Assembly: GCF_014306155.1 (NCBI RefSeq)
Contig: NZ_JACRWH010000001.1
Span: forward strand, 1 to 64,000
Length of the DNA: 64,000 nt
Origin: Holdemanella hominis
GTDB lineage: Bacteria > Bacillota_I > Bacilli_A > Erysipelotrichales > Erysipelotrichaceae
Reading direction: 5' to 3'
In this document: one piece after another, positions 55,353-64,000 of the stretch
Layout: every line of letters starts with the position of its first letter
Numbering within the stretch: position 1 is the first letter of the stretch
The notes under the pieces: model-generated
What the model saw: only the letters and a program-made list of their open reading frames with translations
Database searches by the model: none
What the model was told of the DNA's origin: nothing
Program-made: the position numbers and the translations under genes

Positions 55353-56615
55353 TTATTTTATTGATAAATCTTTAACTAATTCAAGTAATACGTTAGCGCC
55401 CTTTTCAATGTCTGTATATTCTGTCCATTCTTCAGGGCAGTGAGATACGCCACCATTTCTACTAGGTACATAAATCATGTTTGTATCCACAAAATCAGCC
55501 ATAATCATAGAATCATGTCCCGTTCCTTGGTTCATTTGTTTGTGACTATAACCTAATCCATCACAAATTTTCTCCATTTTTTCAACGTTCTCATAATCCA
55601 TAATACTTGGACCTGTTGGATTTGGATAATTTACTCTTCGAATTTCTTCTAACTCTGTCTGAATACCATATTTTTCAGTTACTTCATTTAATAAATCTAT
55701 AATGATTTTATTAAAATCATTATTATCAACTACTTCTTTAGTGAAAGTACGAATTTCAATTTTACCCTCAACATATTCTGGTACAAACTGATTCGAGTTA
55801 GGAACAATATTCAATTGTCCTACCATTCCAGTCGCATCATCTCCAAATGTACGCATAACCGCATTAAACTTTTCAATGAAGTATGCTGCACCAACTAGAG
55901 CATCTTTTCTTTTACTCATCAATTCTGTTGAATCCGCTGTTTTTCCATGGAATTTAATTGTGTATCTTCCAATACCAGCAAGATATTTAATTAATCCAAC
56001 TTCAATGTTCTCTCTGTCTAAAACAGGACCTTGTTCAACATGAAGTTCTAAGAAGTTTTTAATTGTTTTTGGATCCCTTTTTGCCTTTTCCAAATTTGGT
56101 TCAACACCATAGGCTCTTAAAGCCTCTAATTTAGTTTGCCCAAAACGGTTTTTACGAGTCTCTAGCTCATGATAAGTAAGAGTTCCCATCATGGCTCTTG
56201 AGTTTGTAACACCCGTACTTGGCCCAAAAGTAAAGCCCTCTTCAGCATTCATTAAAATTAATTCAAGAGGATAGTCGTTTTCAAAATTATTTTCATGTAA
56301 TACACGCATAACCTCTAATGCTGCAACAGAACCAGCAACTCCATCAAAAGCTCCTGCTTGATAAACTGTGTCATAATGAGATCCCAACATAACACATGGT
56401 GCATCTTTTAATTTACCTTCACGACGTCCAAATAATGTTGACATGCCATCTTCATAAACAGTCAATCCAATTTTTTCCATTTCAGATATTAAATATTCCT
56501 TAGCCATTTTATCTTCTTTTGTGTATGAAGATCTAGTTACACCACAACCAGGAGTTTCATTAAATGTGGCTAAAGTCTCAATATCATTTTGAATTCTTTT
56601 TACATCTACTTTCAT
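55353..56615 (-). CDS. M20-family amidohydrolase (hydantoinase/carbamoylase type)
   Basis: A 420-residue Zn-dependent enzyme with the AmaB/HyuC pattern: GSHYDTVYQAGAFDG (first metal His/Asp), MNAEEGFTFGPS (Glu pair), LELHVEQGPVLD and a C-terminal GTGHDSMIMAD. Relatives remove carbamoyl or ureido groups from N-carbamoyl-amino acids, ureidoglycolate or allantoate. The start at 56615 has AAAGGAG in place; the longer frame to 56645 lacks one. It lies downstream of the EIIA gene in a PTS locus, an unusual pairing. Confidence 0.85.
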   Translation of the reverse strand: MKVDVKRIQNDIETLATFNETPGCGVTRSSYTKEDKMAKEYLISEMEKIGLTVYEDGMSTLFGRREGKLKDAPCVMLGSHYDTVYQAGAFDGVAGSVAALEVMRVLHENNFENDYPLELILMNAEEGFTFGPSTGVTNSRAMMGTLTYHELETRKNRFGQTKLEALRAYGVEPNLEKAKRDPKTIKNFLELHVEQGPVLDRENIEVGLIKYLAGIGRYTIKFHGKTADSTELMSKRKDALVGAAYFIEKFNAVMRTFGDDATGMVGQLNIVPNSNQFVPEYVEGKIEIRTFTKEVVDNNDFNKIIIDLLNEVTEKYGIQTELEEIRRVNYPNPTGPSIMDYENVEKMEKICDGLGYSHKQMNQGTGHDSMIMADFVDTNMIYVPSRNGGVSHCPEEWTEYTDIEKGANVLLELVKDLSIK

Positions 56616-56766
56616 ATCCCATACTCCTTTAAACACCCAAATCATAGCACTGATAATTTAATGCAACAATGCATCTCAATCATTATGGTTGTATATTCAA
56701 ATTCTGAATATTTATTTAAAAAAGTAGGAAAAATTACAAATAATCTCCTACTCTTTTTGATTTTGT

Positions 56767-57237
56767 CTATTTATTAAACTCAATAATATTATCTTGGCCA
56801 GCTACTACATTGCTGTGAGGTTTAACAATTGAAAATTTCTCTTTATTAGGGAATATAATCATACAAGATGGATCTTTCCCTTCATTTTTCAATGCATCAA
56901 AATCAACCTCTACTAAAGCATCCCCTGCTTTAACAACATCGCCCTGTTTTACTAAAGGTTTAAAGCCTTTTCCATTTAATTCAACCGTATCAATACCGAT
57001 ATGAATAATCATCTCAATACCGTTCTTTGACTTAATCCCAAAGGCATGTGAAGTAGGGAATACTGTTACAACATCTCCATCCATTGGTGCAACAACAACT
57101 TTTGATGTCGGAACCACCGCAAATCCTGGACCCATCATTTCTTGTGAAAACACTGGATCATTCACTTCACTAATTGGTAAAATTTTTCCGTCTACCGGAC
57201 ATAAGAATACTTCTTTTTTCTTTAAAAAACCAAACAT
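56767..57237 (-). CDS. PTS EIIA component, glucose family
   Basis: A 156-residue soluble EIIA(Glc)-type domain with the two active-site histidines in FPTSHAFGI and IIHIGIDTVELNGKGF (phospho-His about 88). It passes phosphate from HPr to EIIB, most likely of the permease at 52658, which has no EIIA domain of its own. CGGAGGAATAAAT precedes the ATG. It lies 150 bases upstream of the M20 gene. Confidence 0.92.
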   Translation of the reverse strand: MFGFLKKKEVFLCPVDGKILPISEVNDPVFSQEMMGPGFAVVPTSKVVVAPMDGDVVTVFPTSHAFGIKSKNGIEMIIHIGIDTVELNGKGFKPLVKQGDVVKAGDALVEVDFDALKNEGKDPSCMIIFPNKEKFSIVKPHSNVVAGQDNIIEFNK

Positions 57238-57460
57238 ATTTATTCCTCCGTTTTTACTAATTATAATATGGATTCTTTCGATTAATCATTCATTTTATGA
57301 ATATCCATTCTTTAATTTTAATATCCTATAAAATTGAACAAGTGTAAATTGTTATAAAACTGCATTTATAAAAATTCTCTTCTTCTACTAAATCAGTCAC
57401 ACGACTTGTTACACTTATATATAAAACAGTCTAATAGAAATTAGCTCAAGGCCAAAAAAA

Positions 57461-57487
57461 GGAGCCCATATTTGAGTTCCTTAGTAG
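57461..57487. repeat. second copy of the GGAnCCCATATTTGAGTTCC hairpin
   Basis: GGAGCCCATATTTGAGTTCC (57461-57480) repeats 51000-51019 with one change; the flanks AAAAA and TA/AGTA also match. It lies in the 347-base gap between EIIA and the SIS pseudogene, which holds no other gene. Confidence 0.6.
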
Positions 57488-57584
57488 CAATATAGCATTA
57501 CGTTTTCAGACATTACGACATTATATATAGGGACATATCATGATGATATATCCCTATTTGTTATGATATAATTGTTCTGCCGAA

Positions 57585-58075
57585 TCAAAATTGATAATGA
57601 ATACTTTCCTTATACTCTTCATACAATTTTTGATTTAATGCATCACCGCCATCATAGTTAGCGCTATAAAAAATTGGCGGTTTTTTCATGCCTGAATCTA
57701 CTAATTTGTGTACTACAGCAGCAACAATCGAATTAAGCATCATTGTTCCAATTACTGTTGAAGTTGGAGAAACCTTTTGTTCTAAACCATCAATTTTTAT
57801 GCAAGCATCACCAACATCTCCATGATTATCCAAAATAATATCTGCCAATTCATACAGTTTCTTTTTTGACGGATGACGAGAAGTCAAACTTTTAGAATAA
57901 GATAAATTTGTGATAGCTGTTACTTTGGTGCCCTTTTTTTCGTTTCTGCTGCAATTTCAATGGCTACTGGATTTCTTCCAGAAACAGAATGAACAATTAA
58001 TCCAGTTGTTTTATATTTTCAAACTATTTCATAAAAACCAACCATTCCTTTCAGCTTCGCTTCAAGGCACACATT
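57585..58075 (-). pseudogene. SIS-domain phosphosugar-binding protein (UPF0309-like), broken
   Basis: 57585-57887 encodes the C-terminal 100 residues (TSRHPSKKKLYELADIILDN, SPTSTVIGTMML, IFYSANYDGGD). The preceding SIS core (GLIVHSVSGRNPVAIEIAAE) is in another frame ending at a G/A run near 57935, and an in-frame stop interrupts it near 58022. The N-terminal third is not recognisable. It would have acted with the RpiR/PTS locus on a phosphosugar. Confidence 0.8.
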
Positions 58076-58532
58076 GGAATTAAAATGTGCAATGAGCTTT
58101 GCTTTTATTTTTTATCTTTTATTTGCTACCATGTTCTTGAAGTTAGAAGTGCACTACAGAGCACGGTCAAGTGAGTTGCAGACTTCTGCATCTCGTTCAG
58201 ATTAACTACTTGAATTTTATATAGTTAGCTTTTTAAAAGATTTTCCAATAACCTGATACACATATCCGATACCATTTCTTTTCTGAATTTTAGTCATTTT
58301 ATAACGAAGAACCTTCACATTTTTTGAGTAACATAATAGCCTCCAAAATTAGTTATACTGTATACTCTGTTATATCATAGATTCTGCCAATAAAAAAAGT
58401 AGAAATCCCCCATAAATACAGGAAATTTCAACTATTCATTCAAAAATTCAATTGTAGTTATACATTTTTTACAAAGTTAAGGATATATAAGAAAAAGACT
58501 TTAGTTTCATTTTCCTGAAATCCTTGCATGTT
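58076..58532. other. intergenic region with a possible gene remnant
   Basis: No complete gene. On the minus strand 58219-58341 is an open frame reading LRYKMTKIQKRNGIGYVYQV to a TAA, without a start codon or ribosome site. It could be the tail of a lost transposase-like gene; family not recognised. Confidence 0.3.
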
Positions 58533-60095
58533 TTATTTACCATATCTACGATTTGGTTTGTCATCTGTAAAACGTTTCGATCTACGATCATCATCAAATC
58601 TTCGTCTAGGTTTGAAGTCGCCATCTTTTCGATCATCAAAACGTCTTCTTGGTTTATCATCCTCAAAACGGCGTTTCGGCTTGAAGTCTCCATCTTTTTT
58701 ATCATCAAAACGACGTCTAGGTTTGAAATCTCCATCTCTTCTTGGTTTATAGTCACGATTTTTTCGATTATCAAAACGACGTCTAGGTTTATAGTCATCA
58801 TTACGAACAAGTAGTGTAACACTTTCTACATGTGGAGTTTGACTAAACATATCGAGTGGTTGAATCTTGACAATACGATATTCTTTCTTTAATACGCCTA
58901 AATCTTTAGCCAAAGTAGCTGGGTTACAAGATACATAGATCATCGTTTTGATTTTTGATTTTAAAATAGTTTCCTTCATTGTATCATCCAAACCAGAACG
59001 AGGCGGATCCACAATCAATGTATCCACTTCTTTTTCTTGTACTAAATGTGCTAAGGCACTACCCGCATCTTCACAAATGAAAGATACATTGTCTGCATGA
59101 TTTAACATCGCATTTTCATTGGCATTATCAACCGCATCCTGAATGGATTCAACACCAATGATTTCTTCAGCTTTATCTTTCACAAATAAACTGATAGCAC
59201 CAATACCACTATAGGCTTCAACCGTAGTCTTTGATCTTGGCATCCAATCTTTAACCACATTATAAAGATTCACGGATTGTTTCGTGTTTAACTGGAAGAA
59301 AGATCTAGGAAGTAAAGATAATTGAATATCTTCTAATTGAAGATGCATCTTTTCTTCTCCCCAAATAAACCGCATATCCCCAAATACTTCACGCTTTGTT
59401 TCTGTTTTTACACTTTGCCAGATTGATACAACACCCTCTAGTTGAGTCACATCACGAATAAATTCTTCACTGATATCTTCTTTTCCCGTCACAAATATAA
59501 TTTGAATCTTAGAATCAAATTCTTTCATCACCAATGTACGATAACCCGTTTTCTTTTTATCATCATACATCTTTAAATGATGCTCATTCATAATTTTTAA
59601 AACTTCCTGACGCGTTTGTTCCAACAATTTTGAATGCACATAACATCTTTTCATCTTTTGGAAATGGTTTGTATCACGCTCATACATTCCTGTATATAAC
59701 TCCCCATATTCTTCACCAAAAGGAAGTTTGCAGCTATTACGATATGACAATGGCTCATGATTCTTTAAAATTGGTAAAATGCGACCATTATAATCCGCAT
59801 ACTTAATCAGCGTTTCTTTTAAATTACCCTCTTTCATCTTGCATTGTGCTGGATACTTTACGTGCATCAAAGCACATCCACCACACTCTTTCCAAATTGG
59901 ACAAAGTGGGTAGCGACGCTTTGAACTCTGTTCAACTAAACGAGTTAATTCTCCAACTAAATAAGTACCTTCATCACTTTTAATATCAAATTCAATAACT
60001 TCATCCGGAATGGCATTTTCAATAAATACTGGCTTTCCCTCATGGAACGCAATTCCCTCACCATTAATTCCCCATTTTTTTACTGTTGTTTTCAT
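58533..60095 (-). CDS. rlmD: RlmD/RumA-type 23S rRNA uracil-5-methyltransferase with repetitive basic tail
   Basis: A 520-residue protein. Residues 1-55 form a TRAM-like RNA-binding domain. A four-Cys iron-sulfur site includes CPIWKECGGCALMH (about 80-93). The methyltransferase domain (about 270-440) has GIGAISLF, DPPRSGLD and the catalytic Cys in VSCNPATLA. After about residue 442 comes a 78-residue arginine/aspartate-rich tail made of repeats such as DGDFKPRRRFDD, absent from normal RumA. It overlaps rlmA by 32 bases. Confidence 0.9.
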   Translation of the reverse strand: MKTTVKKWGINGEGIAFHEGKPVFIENAIPDEVIEFDIKSDEGTYLVGELTRLVEQSSKRRYPLCPIWKECGGCALMHVKYPAQCKMKEGNLKETLIKYADYNGRILPILKNHEPLSYRNSCKLPFGEEYGELYTGMYERDTNHFQKMKRCYVHSKLLEQTRQEVLKIMNEHHLKMYDDKKKTGYRTLVMKEFDSKIQIIFVTGKEDISEEFIRDVTQLEGVVSIWQSVKTETKREVFGDMRFIWGEEKMHLQLEDIQLSLLPRSFFQLNTKQSVNLYNVVKDWMPRSKTTVEAYSGIGAISLFVKDKAEEIIGVESIQDAVDNANENAMLNHADNVSFICEDAGSALAHLVQEKEVDTLIVDPPRSGLDDTMKETILKSKIKTMIYVSCNPATLAKDLGVLKKEYRIVKIQPLDMFSQTPHVESVTLLVRNDDYKPRRRFDNRKNRDYKPRRDGDFKPRRRFDDKKDGDFKPKRRFEDDKPRRRFDDRKDGDFKPRRRFDDDRRSKRFTDDKPNRRYGK

Positions 60096-60852
60096 GTTTT
60101 TTATACACAGTTACGACAAACTCAAACGTAACCTCTAACCTTTCTAATTGTTTTACACGATCAAGTCCAGCTTGACTCGTTTTATATCGATATGGTGTCA
60201 TTTCTAGTAAAGACCATACATCATCTACCATCTTATTTTTCTGAATAATTTCCTGGTTTACCAATTCATATTGTTCTAGTATTTCAGGCATTTCATTTTC
60301 GTATGGTGTGTCATACAATACTTCTTTTAATTCAAAACAATGCTTAGGACCCGGACCTACTACGATCCAATATCCATTTTCTTTTAGTATACGATAGATT
60401 TCATCTTGGCCTAAAGGCACAAAAATACTTGTAACACAATCTATACTCTCATCTAAAAAAGGCATATCAAATAAACTCCCCACAATATATTGCGTATGTT
60501 TATCTTGTTTAGACGCATGAAGAATCGCTTCCTTACTCAAATCAATCCCATAACTATGTTCAAAGTTCGCCCCTATCTCTTTTGTATAGTAACCCTGACC
60601 ACAACCAGCATCCAAATAAATAGATCCATTAGCCTTTCCCTTTACATATTGACGCATAAAATCATAATAATCTTTTTTTAAAAAATCGGTACGCGCTTTG
60701 ACCATCAAAGCATTGTCCCCATGATTCTTTGTCTGTTTACGCGATAAGTTCACATAACCTTGTTTGGCACAATCAAAAGAATGATTATTTTCGCATCGAA
60801 ATGTTTTATTTTCTTTTATTAGTTTCTTTTTACACACCGGACATATCAACAT
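60064..60852 (-). CDS. rlmA: RlmA-like 23S rRNA guanine-N1-methyltransferase
   Basis: A 262-residue SAM methyltransferase. It starts with a zinc site (CPVCKKKL...CENNHSFD), then GYVNL and the SAM loop LDAGCGQGYYT (about 86-96). This matches RlmA(I/II)/RrmA enzymes that methylate G745 or G748 in 23S rRNA. The start at 60852 places the zinc site at the N-terminus; a -10 box six bases upstream leaves no room for a ribosome site, so the message may be leaderless. The adjoining rlmD gene also modifies 23S rRNA. Confidence 0.88.
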   Translation of the reverse strand: MLICPVCKKKLIKENKTFRCENNHSFDCAKQGYVNLSRKQTKNHGDNALMVKARTDFLKKDYYDFMRQYVKGKANGSIYLDAGCGQGYYTKEIGANFEHSYGIDLSKEAILHASKQDKHTQYIVGSLFDMPFLDESIDCVTSIFVPLGQDEIYRILKENGYWIVVGPGPKHCFELKEVLYDTPYENEMPEILEQYELVNQEIIQKNKMVDDVWSLLEMTPYRYKTSQAGLDRVKQLERLEVTFEFVVTVYKKHENNSKKMGN

Positions 60853-60858
60853 AAAAAG

Positions 60859-60867
60859 ATTATAACA
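60859..60867 (-). promoter_or_regulatory. extended -10 promoter placing transcription start at the rlmA ATG
   Basis: TGTTATAAT on the minus strand ends six bases before the ATG at 60852. With the usual 6-7 base distance the first transcribed base is the A of ATG. No good -35 box is visible. Confidence 0.6.
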
Positions 60868-60878
60868 TAAAAGAAAAA

Positions 60879-60902
60879 GAGAAGCGCTATATTTCACTTC
60901 TC
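60879..60902 (-). terminator. terminator after thiI
   Basis: GAGAAG (60897-60902) pairs with CTTCTC (60879-60884) on the minus strand, followed by TTTTTCTTTT, directly after the thiI stop. Confidence 0.7.
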
Positions 60903-62093
60903 TTAGAATAAATCTTCTTCAACCTTAACTGGATGTACCCAAATATCTTCTGTATTATCTATACAATCTTGTACCATCTTGTCAAAATCCCATTTTGCCT
61001 CATATTTTTCACACTTATCCACACGAGGTTTAGTGACCGGATTCTTTGGTGTAAAAATCGTACAACAATCTTCATAAGGAAGAATACTTGTTTCATATGT
61101 TCCAATCTTTTTAGAAAGATCAATAATTTCAACTTTATCCATACAAACAACTGGACGAATAATCGGCATATTTGTGACATCATTGATTGCTAGCATACTC
61201 TCTAAAGTTTGACTTGCGACCTGTCCAATCGATTCACCTGTTGCGATAGCTTGAGCATGTCTTTTCTTAGCTAGGCCTGTCGCAATACGCATCATCATAC
61301 GACGCATCAATGTGATTGCATAACTTTCATCCGCATTTTGATAGATTGCCAATTGTAGATCTGTAAATGGAACAACATGAACTAAAACATCACCTTGATA
61401 ACCAGATACAAGTCTAGCTAGTTCCATTACTTTTTCTTGGGCATTTTGTGAAGTATATGGAGGTGAAGCATAGTGAATACATTCAATGTGTACACCACGT
61501 TTCATCATTAAATAGCAGGCAACTGGAGAATCAATTCCACCACTTAATAAAACCATGGCCTTTCCGCCAACACCAACTGGATATCCACCAGCACCTTGAA
61601 TACGATCTGTCATAATGTAAGCTGCATCTTGATGTACTTCAACAACAATTTTTACATCCGGATTATGAACATCAACTTTCCAGTCACTGTTCTTTAAAAT
61701 CTTAGTTGCAACCCTACGATTAATATCGTCTGAAATATATGGGAATAGTTTATCACTACGACGTGCAGCCACCTTAAATGTTTTTGGTGTTGTTAAATCT
61801 AAAGATTCATAACAAGCATCAATGATTTGATCTAAATCTGGTTCCACTTTAATAGCCAATGAAAATGAAGATATTCCAAAAACTTTAGCTAAAATATCAC
61901 TAACCTGCTTAGAATCTTCATCATGAAGATAAATATACATACGGTCGTGCTGTTTCTCAAATTCTAATGTTGGGAATGCTTTTAAAGCTTTACGAACATT
62001 GTCATAAAGCGCCTTAATAAAGTTGTTACGGTTTTTTCCTTTTAAACTCAATTCGCCATAACGAATTAAGATATGATTATAACGATAAGCCAT
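60903..62093 (-). CDS. thiI: tRNA 4-thiouridine synthase ThiI
   Basis: A 396-residue enzyme: N-terminal ferredoxin-like and THUMP domains (about 1-170) and a PP-loop ATPase with SGGIDSPVACYL (about 184-195). It adenylates and thiolates U8 of tRNA. The rhodanese domain of the E. coli enzyme is absent, as in most Gram-positives, where a dedicated cysteine desulfurase supplies sulfur; that gene overlaps it upstream by 17 bases. Start MAYRYNHILIRYGELSLKGKN is canonical. Confidence 0.94.
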   Translation of the reverse strand: MAYRYNHILIRYGELSLKGKNRNNFIKALYDNVRKALKAFPTLEFEKQHDRMYIYLHDEDSKQVSDILAKVFGISSFSLAIKVEPDLDQIIDACYESLDLTTPKTFKVAARRSDKLFPYISDDINRRVATKILKNSDWKVDVHNPDVKIVVEVHQDAAYIMTDRIQGAGGYPVGVGGKAMVLLSGGIDSPVACYLMMKRGVHIECIHYASPPYTSQNAQEKVMELARLVSGYQGDVLVHVVPFTDLQLAIYQNADESYAITLMRRMMMRIATGLAKKRHAQAIATGESIGQVASQTLESMLAINDVTNMPIIRPVVCMDKVEIIDLSKKIGTYETSILPYEDCCTIFTPKNPVTKPRVDKCEKYEAKWDFDKMVQDCIDNTEDIWVHPVKVEEDLF

Positions 62094-63207
62094 AATTCTC
62101 TATAATCTCCTTACATGTTTCTATAAAATATTTTGCCTCTTCCAAAGTATTCTCATTAGAAAAAGATAAACGAATTCCATGTGTCGCATCAAATTCTGAC
62201 TTGTGCATAGCCAATAACACTTCAGAAGCATTCGTATTTTGTGATGAACAAGTACTTTTTGCGGATACACAAATTCCCTTTTGATCCAAAGCGTTCAATA
62301 AGACTTCACTTGTTATTTGATCAAATGAAATATTGAGAATATAAGGAATCGCATCTTTTGGCGAATGTACATGCGCACCATTGATTTTAGTTAATTCTTC
62401 ACGCAAATATTGGTTGATTTTTAAAACATGATCATAAGCCTTTGATTGTTCCTCTAAAGCTAAACGAATTGTCTTTGCCAAAACAATATTCGCCGGTGCA
62501 TTCTCTGTTCCACCACGAAGTCCTTGTTCCTGTTGTCCACCTTGAATAATTGGAACAAGTTGAATCTTCTTTTTCTTCATTAAAATGGCACTACCCTTTA
62601 GACCATGAATCTTATGTGCAGAGATCGTAGCCATATCTAGTTTTTCAAAAGGAATATCAATTTTTGAAAAACTCTGTACACAATCCACATGAAATACACA
62701 CGTTGGATTTTGGTGTACAATTTTTTCTAGTTCTAAAATAGGATTGATAGCTCCCATTTCATTATTCACATGCATAACCGATACTAAAATTGTATCTTTA
62801 CGCATATGAGATTTTAAGCATTCTGGTGTAACAATTCCATCTTCATTAATTGGAAGAAATTCAACTTCAAATCCAAAACGCTTCAAAAACTCCATCGCAT
62901 GACGAACACTCGAATGCTCAACATTGCTTGTGAGTACATGATGACCTCGATGTTCATTGGCCAAGGCATATCCTACAATAGCTAAAGTGTTTGATTCACT
63001 AGCAGCTGATGTAAAGATAATTTCACTTGGATCTACATGAAGCATAGAAGCAATATTTGATCGACTTTTTTCCATGAGCGAACTTGCCTGGCGACCAGCC
63101 GCATGCAAACTATCTGGGTTGCCATAACAAGTTTCTAACACTTGCCCATAAACACGACGAACCTCTGTACGTACAGAGGTTGTCGAAGCATTATCAAAAT
63201 AAATCAT
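62077..63207 (-). CDS. cysteine desulfurase (NifS/IscS-like) paired with ThiI
   Basis: A 376-residue PLP enzyme: YFDNASTTSVR at the start, Lys in SAHKIHGLKGSAIL (Schiff base, about 197), and active-site Cys in VSAKSTCSSQN (about 319). It takes sulfur from cysteine as a persulfide. The position just before thiI, with overlap, marks it as the NifZ-type desulfurase for tRNA thiolation. It starts at the last base of the ezrA stop. Confidence 0.93.
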   Translation of the reverse strand: MIYFDNASTTSVRTEVRRVYGQVLETCYGNPDSLHAAGRQASSLMEKSRSNIASMLHVDPSEIIFTSAASESNTLAIVGYALANEHRGHHVLTSNVEHSSVRHAMEFLKRFGFEVEFLPINEDGIVTPECLKSHMRKDTILVSVMHVNNEMGAINPILELEKIVHQNPTCVFHVDCVQSFSKIDIPFEKLDMATISAHKIHGLKGSAILMKKKKIQLVPIIQGGQQEQGLRGGTENAPANIVLAKTIRLALEEQSKAYDHVLKINQYLREELTKINGAHVHSPKDAIPYILNISFDQITSEVLLNALDQKGICVSAKSTCSSQNTNASEVLLAMHKSEFDATHGIRLSFSNENTLEEAKYFIETCKEIIENYGLSL

Positions 63208-64000
63208 TACTGCACCTGGTTCATGACAGCAGGATCTTTTTGAGCTACTAACTTCTCATAAATTCCTGGGTGCATGTTTTCGATTGCTTGAATCGCAATC
63301 TTAAGTGCACGAGTATATTCTCCATTTTGGAAACATAACTCAGCACGAGTTAAATCCGAATCCATTTGTGCATGCGTACTACGGAAACGGTTACCAAACA
63401 CAATCGCATTTTCTACCATAACGGCAACACCGACTAAATTGTTTGCGTTATTGTATAACTTATATACAAAGTCGATGGCATCCTGCAAATCTGCATTTAA
63501 TGTTTGTACATCTAATGGTGAGTGATCCAACACTACACGAACACGTTGAATCAAGCGTTCGCCTTCTTTTAAATCTGCAGAAAATTGAGATGAGATACTA
63601 GGCAAATGACGTGTTACTGTATTTAAACGTACTTCATTTAAAATCAATTGTAATTTTGTCAATTGTTTTTTAGCACGTGATTCATCACTGCTTGCTCCCA
63701 CTAACATCTCTTTCATATCCTTGACTTGATCGTGGAATTCATTAACATCTTCTGAAAATTTACGATAACCATGAACTACATCTACGCTAGGACGTTGATT
63801 TTGTTTCAATTCTTTTTGAATTTCATCACGACGATTTGATAAATCTTCCATTTGGATTTGTGCCAAAGAGAAGCGGTGTGTCCAATCTTCTAGACCAAAA
63901 CGATCTTTAATATTGGCATAAAGCGCCATAATTTCCTCAAGTTCCTGACCAATGACATTAACTAGATCTAAATTAGATTGAAGACTTACATGGATTTCAT
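63207..64000 (-). CDS. ezrA: septation ring regulator EzrA, C-terminal part
   Basis: The frame is open from the stop at 63207 through the window edge, so the internal ATG at 63929 is not the start. The visible 264 or so residues are long amphipathic helices (coiled coil) with YRKFSEDVNEFHDQVKDMK and the C-terminal segment RAELCFQNGEYTRALKIAIQ, typical of EzrA. EzrA is a membrane-anchored FtsZ-ring regulator of low-GC Gram-positives. The N-terminal membrane helix lies outside the window. Confidence 0.82.
   Translation of the reverse strand, partial: EIHVSLQSNLDLVNVIGQELEEIMALYANIKDRFGLEDWTHRFSLAQIQMEDLSNRRDEIQKELKQNQRPSVDVVHGYRKFSEDVNEFHDQVKDMKEMLVGASSDESRAKKQLTKLQLILNEVRLNTVTRHLPSISSQFSADLKEGERLIQRVRVVLDHSPLDVQTLNADLQDAIDFVYKLYNNANNLVGVAVMVENAIVFGNRFRSTHAQMDSDLTRAELCFQNGEYTRALKIAIQAIENMHPGIYEKLVAQKDPAVMNQVQ

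Noticed and set aside
58469..58822. Frames overlapping the rlmD 3' end on both strands
   Set aside because: Their repetitive sequence comes from the RlmD repeat tail read in other frames.

Overview
The window looks like a chromosomal stretch of a low-GC, AT-rich Firmicute, most likely an anaerobic gut or oral member of the Erysipelotrichia. The evidence is purine-rich Shine-Dalgarno sites, a Gram-positive T-box lysS with a C-terminal EMAP-type tRNA-binding domain, an aroE-aroK fusion, lar-type lactate racemase genes, an EzrA-like protein and many Firmicutes regulator families (MerR, ArsR, RpiR, TetR, Crp/Fnr). No species can be named from sequence reading alone.

Layout. 1-9.6 kb is chromosomal: two small membrane proteins, the AroE-AroK fusion, a frameshifted serine beta-lactamase-like hydrolase, a MerR/MATE drug-efflux pair with a textbook 19-bp-spacer MerR promoter, and a lactate racemase locus (larA, a glpF/larD-like channel, a Crp/Fnr larR-like regulator and an ECF S component) with a symmetric divergent promoter. 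9.6-12.4 kb is a graveyard: a start-less lipoprotein gene, a decayed transposase and an IS21-family remnant nested in it with terminal repeats and a 7-bp target duplication. 12.4-22.2 kb is a complete kdp potassium-uptake island (two small membrane proteins including KdpF, a TPR protein, KdpA, KdpB, KdpC, KdpE and a KdpD divided over two proteins). It is bordered by an oriT-like hairpin and a truncated mobC.

23.16-38.10 kb is a composite integrated element. It lies between two 458-bp copies of the 3' end of lysS, and the repeat boundary falls at the junction between the LysRS catalytic core and its tRNA-binding domain. The left part is a compact mobilizable or plasmid-like module (tyrosine integrase, excisionase-like protein, small protein, HUH Rep). 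It is followed by a Tn916-family xis-int end, an IS1182-type transposase remnant, and then a tightly packed, less AT-rich cassette. The cassette encodes a phospholipase-D/cardiolipin-synthase-like enzyme, an OmpR/histidine-kinase pair, an FUSC-like membrane protein, PgsA (frameshifted), a P-type ATPase tail, an AI-2E family transporter, DegV and a second truncated cardiolipin synthase. Together they suggest mobile envelope or membrane-lipid remodelling; that function is inference.

38-64 kb returns to chromosome: lysS with its T-box leader, a TetR/MntP-like pair, an alpha/beta hydrolase, an SdpR-SdpI pair with perfect palindromic operators, an SseB-macrodomain fusion, a patatin and a radical-SAM protein, tandem enoate-reductase-type flavoenzymes (one a pseudogene), a PTS/M24/M20/RpiR/EIIA catabolic locus with a SIS-domain pseudogene, RlmA and RlmD rRNA methyltransferases, ThiI with its cysteine desulfurase, and the C-terminal part of EzrA running off the end. 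No rRNA, tRNA or CRISPR array was recognised.
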